A stretch of 64,000 nucleotides of DNA, taken from NCBI GenBank assembly GCA_964247055.1, contig OZ176055.1, forward strand, positions 7,068,001-7,132,000, given 5' to 3'. Below are positions 48,301 through 62,300 of the stretch, piece after piece. Below the pieces are notes generated by a model, which was given only the letters and a program-made list of their open reading frames with translations, ran no database searches and was not told where the DNA came from. Made by a program: the position numbers and the translations under genes. The DNA is from Paragordius varius. Lineage: Eukaryota > Nematomorpha. How positions within the stretch are numbered: the first letter of the stretch is position 1; each line of letters starts with the position of its first letter.

Positions 48301-51013
48301 CAGACACAAATTTAAAAAATCACTTTCAGCATCTAAAAAGTAAATTTTTGGTAAAATTTTTATTAAATGTTACGAAAAATGTAAAACTCCTAGTTTATTT
48401 ATAAAAAGATACAATTTAAAAAGTTAAAGAATTTTAATTTTTATAAAAAGATCATAATTTGAATCTATATTGTTTGTGTCTCTCTCACAACTGTTATTAA
48501 TTTATATAGAAAATATTAAGAAATAAATATGGGCACCTAACAAGGTTTTTTCATTATTTTTACTCCGTATAATTTATTTTTACTGTAATTTTATCTTTAT
48601 TTTTTTATACACAAAAATTTATATGTCATTTGTATAATTTTTTTTATCATTTATATTGCTAGAGGTATAATAAATAAGATTAAGAAGGTTTCTTTTCACA
48701 ATGATCAAAGTAAACAAAATAGCATGATGGAAATAGAATCGCCACCCTCCATAATTATTGAGGAAGATAATTTGAGTAATTTTGATTTTCAAAAAGATAC
48801 CTCCTTTGAAACCAATGAACTAGAGTCGACTAAACGAAAAGCATCTCCTAAATCGTCGCATAATTTAGCCATGAATTTAGAGGATAATAAATTGAGCATG
48901 GCTTTTGAAAATCAATCTACTAATGATATATTCAAGAAACATTTTAATAGCAGAAGTAATGATTTCGAAGTAAGTCATTTAACTGTAAATAAGCTTTCAA
49001 ATTTTTATTTTCTATACCCAAGCTGGCCGCTTATGATAATCCTTTATCGTTATAAGAAATTCATAATCATTTGGCAAATCACAGCTGATTTTTATAATTA
49101 GTGTTAAGTAAGATAAATTTCTTTTAAAAACAATTTAAATGAGTTTTACTAATGTGTGCAATATAACTTTTATATAAATCTAGGACATGGTTACTATGCC
49201 AAAATACTATTTATTATTCGAATTTTTCTTATAAAATTTTTATTGATAAAAAGAATGAAAAGAATTAAAGGTAAGGCGCGTTTGAAAGAACGAGAAGGGA
49301 CGAACAAAGAATAGGGGCAACATTTTAGGTTAATGCCTTATTATAATCTTGATTAGACACAGAGAAATATTTCTTGCTTTATTAACCAGCTTGCTTTTCA
49401 TATCCAAAAACCTAATACTTTTTAAATATATATCATTTACAATTTAATTCACCCTTTAATAAAAATTCATCCTCGTACAATTTAAGTTCACCCTTTAAAT
49501 TAATTGTGTTTTCGGGCAATATAACGCATCATTAATATGAAATATATCAGTTTTTTATTTTTTTACCATTATTTATATTTTTTAATAAAATTTTATTTTT
49601 CACAAATTTTAAGAATTGGGTAGTTTTTAATCTTAAAAAAATACATAAATTATTTTATGGTAAATTTGAATTGTTCGAGTGTAAATTTAAATTGTTTAGG
49701 TATGAATTAGAATTGCAGGGTGAATTTGAGGTGTAGATGGCATATCCTATTAAATATATTAAAAATTTGACTATATCCGATTCTTTTTATGTCGATTTGT
49801 GTAAAATATATTTTTGGTATGTTGAGGAATCGATAAATTATTTTGTTAGTGTGGCGAAAAACGCTAATTATTTTTCGCTGTTTATATTTTTGTATTCGAT
49901 GGTTATTTTGAAATAGAGACATCTCTTAAACGTTTATCCCTAAATTTTGCACTTTCTATACACAATTATTGATAGCATTAAATTGAAAGTTTTGGAAAAT
50001 AATTTAAATAATATACCACTATTTAATTTTTCAAAATAAATCATGGTAATTACAATGTCCCTTCATGTTAATTTTGTTACCAACTGTTTCTTTATATAGT
50101 CGAAAAACGTATTTAATACTTATATCTCAAAAACCGAAGAGCACGGATCATTCGTTGACGAACAAAGTATGATAAATTATGAAAAGTGTAATTATAAATC
50201 ATGTAGCTGTGCCATAGTTTTTATAATTAATGTCTTAAATAAAAAACATTAGACGTCAATAACAGTAAAACATGGAATACATTTAATCAGGCCAACTTAA
50301 GTGGACCAAACTTTGATAATAATAATAATAATATCAAAAACGGAAATTACAATTACACAATATCATCAAACAATAAAAATATTACAAACAATCCAAATAT
50401 TGCTGTGACACCACCCTTTAGAGTTACGGCCTCAGTTCTTCCCACGCAAAAAACGTCGTCACCTTTGCACACAAAACCAATCAATGAGAATGCCGCTGGG
50501 AAATACGATATGAATGTTAATCGACAACCTAATGAATCCTTTGTAACTCCTACTCCACCGGCACGGAAAAGTGCAATTACCAAAATGGATAAAAATTTGT
50601 CGATTGCTGACAAAATTAATTCTCAAAGTTTAAGGGCCCTATTTTCTAAAATGTCAAATTTAAACAAGCAAGAACTAAGTTCCACCTCATTCAATGCGAA
50701 ACAGCAAGAACAAAGGGAGGAATTGTTTGCCCTGGCTTCTAGCCTTAGCAAATATGTACGTACAATTTATATTTATTTCATATGTAACATAAAATCATTT
50801 TGATTTGTTTAAAATTTTTAATCTTATCTCATTCATGCAAATGATATAAACATATTTTAGGAACTCATAAGCTATATCATGGATCAAGAGGCAACACGCT
50901 TAGAACACGAATCCAAGATTGAACATTTAAACGCATATATTGAAGAATTGTTATGCAAAATATTATTAAATTCGCCCGGGTTACTGGAAAAAAGAAGAGG
51001 CCTTATTTCTTAA
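45341..51013 (+). CDS. Class I Rab11 family-interacting protein (Rab11-FIP1/2/5, Rip11-like)
   Basis: Nine exons: 45341-45371, 45400-45565, 45615-45749, 47441-48060, 48150-48339, 48663-48969, 50100-50202, 50253-50755 and 50861-51013. All phases agree, giving 735 codons plus stop. An N-terminal C2 domain (about 5-135) has VVIVTVLAANIKKIKGK, NPYVTISLGNEKFKTS, SPEWNESCEF, DDFIGQVIIPLSDF and KWYPLKSKSGKQ, with GELQVSTAF. The middle is Ser/Lys/Asn-rich and probably disordered. The C-terminal Rab-binding domain (686-735) starts ELISYIMDQEATRLEHE and ends in AYIEELLCKILLNSPGLLE. These proteins bind phosphoinositides through C2 and Rab11 through the C-terminal coiled coil in recycling-endosome transport. 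The usual YID of the Rab-binding domain is YIE here (711-713). Introns range from 28 to 1691 nt. Confidence 0.9.
45372..45399 (+). other. 28-nt mini-intron (Rab11-FIP intron 1)
   Basis: It begins GTATTT and ends AATTTTAG, phase 1. It sits in the first beta strand of the C2 domain. Removing it joins VVIVT to VLAANI, which matches the conserved VTVLQARGL of family members. Retention meets stop codons within the intron. Confidence 0.82.
46190..46620. other. GC-richer unidentified block inside Rab11-FIP intron 3
   Basis: This stretch is clearly less AT-rich than its surroundings and has short ORFs on both strands (46218-46433 +, 46268-46459 -). I recognise no family. Composition suggests an inserted mobile-element remnant, but no ends were found. 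Confidence 0.35.
49440..49733. mobile_element. TA-flanked MITE in Rab11-FIP intron 6
   Basis: The left end is TA-CAATTTAATTCACCC and the right end GGGTGAATTTGAGGTG-TA. Sub-terminal CACCCT/GGGTGAA motifs are repeated. Its ATCATTAATATGAAATATAT block is the inverse of the one in 4971-5213, so it lies in the opposite orientation. Confidence 0.7.
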
Positions 51014-52490
51014 TGACTATGTTAATACCATCAGTAACTATTCATATCATACGTTTACCCAAAATAATATTCTTAACACATAAGATTAAATTTTAATTAT
51101 ATATTACCTTTTACAGATCTTAATTTATACCGTCTAGTCCCTAGTTGAAAATGCATATTTGCACATTTATTATACAATGAAATTAAATTTAAAATAAATA
51201 AATATCATATAATTTTGACAAATATTATAATGTGAATTTTTTTTTAAATTGTGCAGATTTTAAATTTCATATGATAACCTTACATGGGATTTATTAATAA
51301 CCTTTAATTTCCTATAAAATCGATAAGTGTTTTAAATATATTTATTTATAGAAATTTCTCAATCGCCTGTAGGCGTTGATACTACGAAATTAATACATAA
51401 AGAATTTATGTCCATTTATTTATTATTAAAAATAATTAAAATTATGCCAGTACCTGTAACATGACAATGGGTTGTCATTAGTCATCTATCTCTCTTCGTA
51501 GCTCTTCATTCGTGTATTTAATTTTGGAATAATTGTTTAAATTTGTATTCATCATCAAACTCACACAAATATTATTAATATTTCTATTCAAATGGTAATA
51601 ATTGGCGATCCCAGAGCAACCAATTGATTAAAAACAAATGAAACTAACGCTTGAAAATTAAAATGCTACTATCTCAATAAAAATAACATAATTAAAATAA
51701 ATAAAGTTTAATTTTGACAAAAAATTCCATATTAAACTACTTCGACGTCATTATATTTTTAGCAAAAAATCTGTTTTCTACAGCTAAAATTTTGGTAATT
51801 ATTTTTTATCAAAACAAATTACATTGACAAAAATGTTTATATTAACATTTCTAAATTTGCTCATGTCATGTTTTCTAATTTTTTGCCTGTCTAAATTTTT
51901 TATATACTTGTGCAGCAATGTTATATAACTGGATATTTTTGAAATGGTTTCAGTAAATTCCATATTATAAAATTTGATTTGAGAGTAAGTACGATTTGTA
52001 TGCGGAAATATGTCCTCATCAGCCTTTTTCGAAGGCGGGATATTTTCAAGAATTTTTATTCGTTGAACCATATTTTAAGTTTAATGGGTATTATCACAAG
52101 AGTTTATAGATAAGAAACAAATATAATCATTCACAACAATTACGTTAGAGAAATGTATTTTAAAATATTTAAAATGTAGGAAAGTCAAATTTTATATATA
52201 TTTAGTTTTCTGTCTACATAACAAATAACAGGGGAGTCAGGATTAAAAGTGAGTAGTTTTCTCTCTCAAGTAAAGACGCGTTTAAAATGGTTACAGAGTG
52301 GCACGCTTTTGTTATATTATTGTTAAATTTTTATGTTATTTCTGTCTAGGTCCAGTTGTTGTACCAACTTAAAACATAAAGAAATAAAATTTTAACATAA
52401 TAAAATGAATTCGTTAAAAAACATTATTGAAAACTTAAAAGTTTTAAATTATCAAAACACATTTACAGTATGCATTTTGATGGTTGCAAT
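51014..52490. other. 3' flank of the Rab11-FIP gene and spacer
   Basis: AATAAA-type signals occur near 51195. At about 51690-51850 the sequence resembles the right arm of the TTAA family (AAACTACTTCGACGTCATT against AAACTACTTCTACGCCATT), so it is a decayed copy. The 90-codon ORF at 51799-52071 (- strand) has no recognised domain. Confidence 0.45.
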
Positions 52491-52999
52491 TAGGGTTGTG
52501 CTGACCAAGTCATGACCCGGTCAGTGACTATTTATTTTTTGACCATGGTCATTTCAGCTGATTTTTGAAAAATTGTTGGTAATTTTTTTGAAAGAAAAAT
52601 AGTAAGTTATTTTTTAATATATTTAAAAAAAATATATAAATATTTAAATTTTCTTATTTAAAAATCTAAAATGTTAAACATGCATCCTTAAAACATTAGC
52701 ATTTAAGCATATGCAGTTATAAATGAAAAAGAAAACAATCCAACTTTTTATAAAATATTCAATTATTCCATATATGTGAACTAAAAAAATTAAAAACATT
52801 TCATAATTGGATATTTCAATGATCAAAAAAGTGTAAAAGAAACAGAAATTTTATTTGAAATATCCAGTATTAAAAGCGAGGTATTTGAAAACTCAGAAGT
52901 AATTTTATAATCCAATATCGTATGGTATTTACTTAGGTAAAGTGGTCATACTATGGTCTGACCGGACTTTTCTGATAAGCAGTCAAATGCACAACCCTA
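52491..52999. mobile_element. hAT-like MITE with TAGGGTTGTGC ends
   Basis: Terminal inverted repeats TAGGGTTGTGC / GCACAACCCTA are perfect over 11 bp. Further pairing is seen inside (GACCCGGTCAG left, CTGACCGGAC right). Flanks GTTGCAAT / GTTGTAAT (7 of 8) form the 8-bp duplication. 509 bp with no transposase. It lies 150 bp before the satellite array. Confidence 0.85.
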
Positions 53000-53639
53000 G
53001 TTGTAATTTTAAACACAGTAGTGTGAAAAAACGAAATGTTAAATAACAATTATTTCTTTTCTTTTTTCCACACATTCCTGTGCCTACTATAGTGTGAAAT
53101 AAGCAATCATATACTGTAAATTAACCATGTTTTTTTTAAGATGTAGTGATTGCCAACAATCATATTATACCATATATTTTTTGATATTATCAACAATCAA
53201 CCATATATTGTGAACAATCAAATAATATTTAATGTAATTAAAATATGTTCAATTATATTTTATTGTTTACAATATCAACCATATATTTTTAACAATCAGA
53301 ATATAGATTTTATTGTTTACAATAATCAAAAAATATATTTTTAACCATTAAAAAATATTTTCAAAAATAAAAATATATTACGCAATGATATTTAAATGAT
53401 TAAACAATTAACCATATATTGTTAACAATATAATAATATTTCCAACAATTAATAAATATTACCCAATAACATTTTAATGTTTCCAACAATCAGCCATATA
53501 TTTTCAATAATCAAATTATATTTCAACAATCAATATATATATATTAACCAATAATATATGAATGTTTCCAACAAGCGATACATTTTCAACAATCAAATAA
53601 TATTTTCATCAAAAATATATTACCCAATAACATTTGCAA

Positions 53640-56600
53640 CAATCAACCATATATTTTCAACTATCACTTAATAATTCCTAAAATTAAAATATATTATTGA
53701 ATATCATTTTAATGTTTATAAATAATCACCATATATTTTCAAAAATAAAATAATCCAACATAGCCAATAACATTTAAATGTTTATAAACAATTACCATAT
53801 ATTTTCAAATATCAAATAATATTTCCAACAATCAAAATATTTTTCCCAATAATATTATAATGTTTCCAACAATCAACCATATATTTTCAACAATCAAATA
53901 ATATTCCCAACAATCAAAAATTATTAACCAATAATATTTTAATGTTTCCAACAATCAACCATATATTTTTATCAATAATATTCCCATTTATGAAAAATTA
54001 TTAACCAATAATATTTTAATGTTTCCAACAATCAACCATATATTTTTAACAATCAAATAATATTCTTAACAATCAAAAATTATTACCCAATAATATTTTA
54101 ATGTTTCCAACAAACAACCATATATTTTCAACAATCAAATAATATTCCCAACAATCAAAAATTATTACCCAAAAATATTTTAATGTTTCCAACAATCAAC
54201 CATATATTTTTATCAATCAAATGATATTCCCATTAATGAAAAATTATTACCCAATAATATGTTAATGTTTCCAACAATCAACCATATATTATCAACATCA
54301 ATGGATATTCCAACAATCAAAAATTATTACCAAATAATATTTTAATGTTTCCAACAATAAACTATATATTTTAACAATCAAATAATATTCCCAACAATCA
54401 AAAATTATTACAAAATAATATTTTAATGTTTCCAACAATCAACCATATATTTTCAACAATCAAAAAATATTACCCAATAATATTTTAATGTTTCCAACAA
54501 TCAACCATATATTTTTAACTATCACTTAATAATTCCTAAAATTAAAATATATTACCCAATAACATTTTAATGTTTATAAACAATCACCATATATTTTCAA
54601 AAATCAAATAATATTCCCAACAATCAAAAATTATTACCCAATAATATTTTTATGTTTCCAACAATCAACAAAATATATTTTCAACAATCAAATAATATTA
54701 ATTTCAAAAATCAAAAATTATTACCCAATAATATTTCAATGTTTCCAACAATCAACCATATATTTTAAACAATCAAATAATATTCCCAACATTTAAAAAT
54801 TATAACCCAATAATATTTTAATGTTTCCAACAATCAACAATATATAGTTTCAATAATCAAATAATATTCCCAATACTCAAAAATTATTACCCAATAATAT
54901 TTTAATGTTTCCAACAATCAACCATATATTTTCAACAATCAAATAATATTCCCAACAATCAAAAATTATTACCCAATAATATTTTAATGTTTCCAACAAT
55001 CAACCATATATTTTCAACAATCAAATAATATTCCCAATAATCAAAAATTATTAACCAATAATATTTTAATGTTTCGAACAATCAACCATATATTTTCAAC
55101 AATCAAATAATATTACTTTCAACAATCAAAAATATTTTTCCAATAATATTTTAATGTTTCTAAAAATCAACCATATATTTTCAACAATCAAATAATATTC
55201 CCAACAATCAAAAATTATTAACCAATAATATTTTAATGTTTCCAACAATCAACATATATTTTCAACAATCAAATAATATTCCCAACAATCAAAAATTATT
55301 AACCAATAATATTTTAATTCCAACGATCAACCATATATTTTCAACAATCAAATAATATTACTTTCAACAATCAAAAATATTTTTCCAATAATATTTTAAT
55401 GTTTCTAAAAATCAACCATATATTTTAAACAATCAAATAATATTCCCAACATTTAAAAATTATAACCCAATAATATTTTAATGTTTCCAACAATCAACAA
55501 TATATAGTTTCAATAATCAAATAATATTCCCAATACTCAAAAATTATTACCCAATAATATTTTAATGTTTCCAACAATCAACCATATATTTTCAACAATC
55601 AAATAATATTCCCAACAATCAAAAATTATTACCCAATAATATTTTAATGTTTCCAACAATCAACCATATATTTTCAACAATCAAATAATATTACTTTCAA
55701 CAATCAAAAATATTTTTCCAATAATATTTTAATGTTTCTAAAAATCAACCATATATTTTCAACAATCAAATAATATTCCCCACAATCAAAAATTATTACC
55801 CAATAATATTTTAATGTTTCCAACAATCAACCATATATTTTCAACAATCAAATAATATTCCCAATAATCAAAAATTATTAACCAATAATATTTTAATGTT
55901 TCGAACAATCAACCATATATTTTCAACAATCAAATAATATTCCCAACAATCAAAAATTATTAACCAATAATATTTTAATGTTTCCAACAATCAACCATAT
56001 ATTTTCAACAATCAATTAATATTCCCAACAATCAAAAATTATTAACCAATAATATTTTAATGTTTCCAACGATCAACCATATATTTTCAACAATCAATTA
56101 ATATTCCCAACAATCAAAAATTATTAACCAATATTATTTTAATGTTTCCAACAATCAACCATATATTTTCAACAATCAATTAATATTCTCATAAATCAAA
56201 TAATAATACCCAATAATATGTTAATGTTTCCAACAATCAACCATATATTTTCAACAATCAATTAATATTCCCAACAATCAAAAATTATTAACCAATAATA
56301 TTTTATGTTTCCAACAATCAACCATATATTTTCAACAATTAATTAATATTCCCAACAATCAAAAATTATTAACCAATAATATTTTAATGTTTCCAACGAT
56401 CAACCATATATTTTCAACAATCAATTAATATTCCCAACAATCAAAAATTATTAACCAATAATATTTTAATGTTTCCAACAATAAACTATATATTTTAACA
56501 ATCAAATAATATTCCCAACAATCAAAAATTATTACCAAATAATATTTTAATGTTTCCAACAATAAACTATATATTTTAACAATCAAATAATATTCCCAAC

Positions 56601-59319
56601 AATCAAAAATTATTACAAAATAATATTTTAATGTTTCCAACAATCAACCATATATTTTCAACAATCAAAAAATATTACCCAATAATATTTTAATGTTTCC
56701 AACAATCAACGATATATTTTTAACTATCACTTAATAATTCCTAAAATTAAAATATATTACCCAATAACATTTTAATGTTTATAAACAATCACCATATATT
56801 TTCAAAAATCAAATAATATTCCCAACAATCAAAAATTATTACCCAATAATATTTTTATGTTTCCAACAATCAACAAAATATATTTTCAACAATCAAATAA
56901 TATTAATTTCAAAAATCAAAAATTATTACCCAATAATATTTCAATGTTTCCAACAATCAACCATATATTTTAAACAATCAAATAATATTCCCAACATTTA
57001 AAAATTATAACCCAATAATATTTTAATGTTTCCAACAATCAACAATATATAGTTTCAATAATCAAATAATATTCCCAATACTCAAAAATTATTACCCAAT
57101 AATATTTTAATGTTTCCAACAATCAACCATATATTTTCAACAATCAAATAATATTCCCAACAATCAAAAATTATTACCCAATAATATTTTAATGTTTCCA
57201 ACAATCAACCATATATTTTCAACAATCAAATAATATTCCCAACAATCAAAAATTATTAACCAATAATATTTTAATGTTTCGAACAATCAACCATATATTT
57301 TCAACAATCAAATAATATTACTTTCAACAATCAAAAATATTTTTCCAATAATATTTTAATGTTTCTAAAAATCAACCATATATTTTCAACAATCAAATAA
57401 TATTCCCAACAATCAAAAATTATTAACCAATAATATTTTAATGTTTCGAACAATCAACCATATATTTTCAACAATCAAATAATATTACTTTCAACAATCA
57501 AAAATATTTTTCCAATAATATTTTAATGTTTCTAAAAATCAACCATATATTTTCAACAATCAAATAATATTCCCAACAATCAAAAATTATTAACCAATAA
57601 TATTTTAATGTTTCCAACAATCAACCATATATTTTCAACAATCAAATGATATTCCCAACAATCAAAAATTATTAACCAATAATATTTTAATATTTCCAAC
57701 AATCACCCATATATTTTAGACAATCAAATATAATTCCCAATAATCAAAAATTATTAACCAATAATATTTTAATGTTTCCAACAATCAACCATATATTTTC
57801 AACAATCAAATAATATTCCCAACAATCAAAAATTATTAACCAATAATATTTTAATGTTTCGAACAATCAACCATATATTTTCAACAATCAAATAATATTA
57901 CTTTCAACAATCAAAAATATTTTTCCAATAATATTTTAATGTTTCTAAAAATCAACCATATATTTTCAACAATCAAATAATATTCCCAACAATCAAAAAT
58001 TATTAACCAATAATATTTTAATGTTTCGAACAATCAACCATATATTTTCAACAATCAAATAATATTACTTTCAACAATCAAAAATATTTTTCCAATAATA
58101 TTTTAATGTTTCGAACAATCAACCATATATTTTCAACAATCAATTAATATTCCCAACAATCAAAAATTATTAACCAATAATATGTTAATGTTTCCAACAA
58201 TCAACCATATATTTTCAACAATCAAATAATATTCCCAACAATCAAAAATTATTAACCAATAATATTTTAATTCCAACGATCAACCATATATTTTCAACAA
58301 TCAATTAATATTCCCAACAATCAAAAATTATTAACCAATAATATTTTAATGTTTCCAACAATCAACCATATATTTTCAACAATCAATTAATATTCCCAAC
58401 AATCAAAAATTATTAACCAATAATATTTTAATGTTTCCAACAATCAACCATATAATTTCAACAATCAATTAATATTCCCAACAATCAAAAATTATTAACC
58501 AATAATATTTTAATGTTTCCATCGATCAACCATATATTTTCAACAATCAATTAATATTCCCAACAATCAAAAATTATTAACCAATAATATTTTAATGTTT
58601 CCAACAATCAACCATATATTTTCAACAATCAAATAATATTCCCAACAATCAAAAATTATTACCCAATAATATTTTAATGTTTCCAACAATAAACTATATA
58701 TTTTAACAATCAAATAATATTCCCAACAATCAAAAATTATTACCAAATAATATTTTAATGTTTCCAACAATCAACCATATATTTTCAACAATGAAAAAAC
58801 ATTACCCAATAATATTTTAATGTTTCCAACAATCAACGATATATTTTTAACTATCACTTAATAATTCTTAAAATTAAAATATATTACCCAATAACATTTT
58901 AATGTTTATAAACAATCACCATATATTTTCAAAAATCAAATAATATTCCCAACAATCAAAAATTATTACCCAATAATATTTTTATGTTTCCAACAATCAA
59001 CAAAATATATTTTCAACAATCAAATAATATTCCCAACATTTAAAAATTATAACCCAATAATATTTTAATGTTTCCAACAATCAACCATATATTTTCAACA
59101 ATCAAATAATATTACTTTCAACAATCAAAAATATTTTTCCAATAATATTTTAATGTTTCTAAAAATCAACCATATATTTTCAACAATCAAATAATATTCC
59201 CCACAATCAAAAATTATTAACGAATAATATTTTAATGTTTCCAACAATCAACCATATATTAATAACAATCAAATAATATTCTCATAAATCAAATAATATT
59301 ACCTAATAATATTTTAATG
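53640..59319. repeat. Satellite subfamily A with a higher-order period of about 2.1-2.2 kb
   Basis: Monomers begin TTTCCAACAATCAACC and often have AAAAATTATTAACC in the third block. A rare variant monomer with AACTATCACTTAATAATTC recurs at 53658, 54516, 56721 and 58848, each followed by the same series of variants. The last two spacings are 2205 and 2127 bp, about 27 and 26 monomers. Confidence 0.8.
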
Positions 59320-62300
59320 TTGCCAACAATCAACCATATATTATTAAGAATCAAATAATATTCTCAACAATCAAATAATATTACCCAATAATATTTTAAT
59401 GTTTCCAACAATCCACCATATATTTTCAACAATCAAATAATATTCTCATAAATCAAATAATATTACCTAATAATATTTTAATGTTGCCAACAATCAACCA
59501 TATATTACTAACAATCAAATAATATTACCCAATAATATTTTAATGTTTCCAACAATCCACCATATATTTTCAACAATCAAATAATATTACCCAATAATAT
59601 TTTAATGTTTCCAACAATCAACCATAGATTTTCAACAATCAAATAATATTCCCAGCAATCAAAAATTATTAACCAATAATATTTTAATGTTGCCAACAAT
59701 CAACCATATATTTTCAACAATCAAATAATATTCCCAACAATCAAAAATTATTAACCAATAATATTTTAATGTTTCCAACAATCAACCATATATTTCCAAC
59801 AATCAAATAATATTCTCAACAATAAAATAATATTACCCAATAATATTTTAATGTTGCCAACAAACAACCATATATTATTAAGAATCAAATAATATTCTCA
59901 ACAATCAAATAATATTACCCAATAATATTTTAATGTTGCCAACAATCAACCATATATTATTAAGAATCAAATAATATTCTCAACAATCAAATAATAATAC
60001 CCAATAATATTTTAATGTTGCCAACAATCAACCATATATTCTCAACAATCAAATAATATTCTCAACAATCAAATAATATTACCCAATAATATTTTAATGT
60101 TGCCAACAATCGACCATATATTTTCAACAATCAAATAATATTCCCAGCAATCAAAAATTATTAACCAATAATATTTTAATGTTGCCAACAATCAACCATA
60201 TATTTTCAACAATCAAATAATATTCCCAACAATCAAAAATTATTAACCAATAATATTTTAATGTTTCCAACAATCAACCATATATTTCCAACAATCAAAT
60301 AATATTCTCAACAATCAAATAATATTACCCAATAATATTTTAATGTTGCCAACAATCAACCATATATTATTAAGAATCAAATAATATTCTCAACAATAAA
60401 ATAATATTACCCAATAATATTTTAATGTTGCCAACAATCAACCATATATTATTAAGAATCAAATAATATTCTCAACAATAAAATAATATTACCCAATAAT
60501 ATTTTAATGTTGCCAACAATCAACCATATATTATTAAGAATCAAATAATATTCTCAACAATCAAATAATATTACCCAATAATATTTTAATGTTGCCAACA
60601 ATCAACCATATATTATTAAGAATCAAATAATATTCTCAACAATAAAATAATATTACCCAATAATATTTTAATGTTGCCAACAATCAACCATATATTCTCA
60701 ACAATCAAATAATATTCCCAACAATCAAATAATATTACCCAATAATATTTTAATGTTGCCAACAATCAACCATATATTATTAAGAATCAAATAATATTCT
60801 CAACAATCAAATAATAATACCCAATAATATTTTAATGTTGCCAACAATCAACCATATATTATTAAGAATCAAATAATATTCTCAATAATCAAATAATATT
60901 ACCCAATAATATTTTAATGTTTCCAACAATCAACCATATATTTCCAACAATCAAATAATATTCTCAACAATCAAATAATATTACCCAATAATATTTTAAT
61001 GTTGCCAACAATCAACCATATATTATTAAGAATCAAATAATATTCTCAACAATAAAATAATATTACCCAATAATATTTTAATGTTGCCAACAATCAACCA
61101 TATATTATTAAGAATCAAATAATATTCTCAACAATCAAATAATATTACCCAATAATATTTTAATGTTGCCAACAATCAACCATATATTATTAAGAATCAA
61201 ATAATATTCTCAACAATCAAATAATATTACCCAATAATATTTTAATGTTGCCAACAATCAACCATATATTCTCAACAATCAAATAATATTCCCAACAATC
61301 AAATAATATTACCCAATAATATTTTAATGTTGCCAACAATCAACCATATATTATTAAGAATCAAATAATATTCTCAACAATCAAATAATATTACCCAATA
61401 ATATTTTAATGTTGCCAACAATCAACCATATATTCTCAACAATCAAATAATATTCTCAACAATCAAATAATATTACCCAATAATATTTTAATGTTGCCAA
61501 CAATCAACCATATATTATTAAGAATCAAATAATATTCTCAACAATCAAATAATATTACCCAATAATATTTTAATGTTGCCAACAATCAACCATATATTAT
61601 TAAGAATCAAATAATATTCTCAATAATCAAATAATATTACCCAATAATATTTTAATGTTTCCAACAATCAACCATATATTTTCAACAATCAAATAATATT
61701 CCCAGCAATCAAAAATTATTAACCAATAATATTTTAATGTTGCCAACAATCAACCATATATTTTCAACAATCAAATAATATTCCCAACAATCAAATAATA
61801 TTACCCAATAATATTTTAATGTTGCCAACAAACAACCATATATTATTAAGAATCATATAATATTCTCAACAATCAAATAATATTACCCAATAATATTTTA
61901 ATGTTGCCAACAATCAACCATATATTATTAAGAATCAAATAATATTCTCAACAATCAAATAATATTACCCAATAATATTTTAATGTTGCCAACAATCAAC
62001 CATATATTATTAAGAATCAAATAATATTCTCAACAATCAAATAATATTACTAAATAATATTTTAATGTTTCCAACAATCAACCATATATTTTCAACAATC
62101 AAATAATATTCCCAGCAATCAAAAATTATTAACCAATAATATTTTAATGTTGCCAACAATCAACCATATATTTTCAACAATCAAATAATATTCCCAACAA
62201 TCAAATAATATTACCCAATAATATTTTAATGTTGCCAACAAACAACCATATATTATTAAGAATCATATAATATTCTCAACAATCAAATAATATTACCCAA

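Noticed and set aside
53018-53100. Imperfect palindrome (CACAGTAGTGTG / CACACATTCCTGTG) beside the satellite edge
   Set aside because: Weak pairing and no flanking duplication. Not enough to call an element.
56425-58770. Repetitive ORFs on the - strand in the satellite (LETLKYY...IIFDCWEYYLIVKIYS repeats)
   Set aside because: They appear only where consecutive monomers are 81 bp and so keep frame. Neighbouring 82-bp monomers break it. The period is that of the DNA repeat, with no sign of coding selection.
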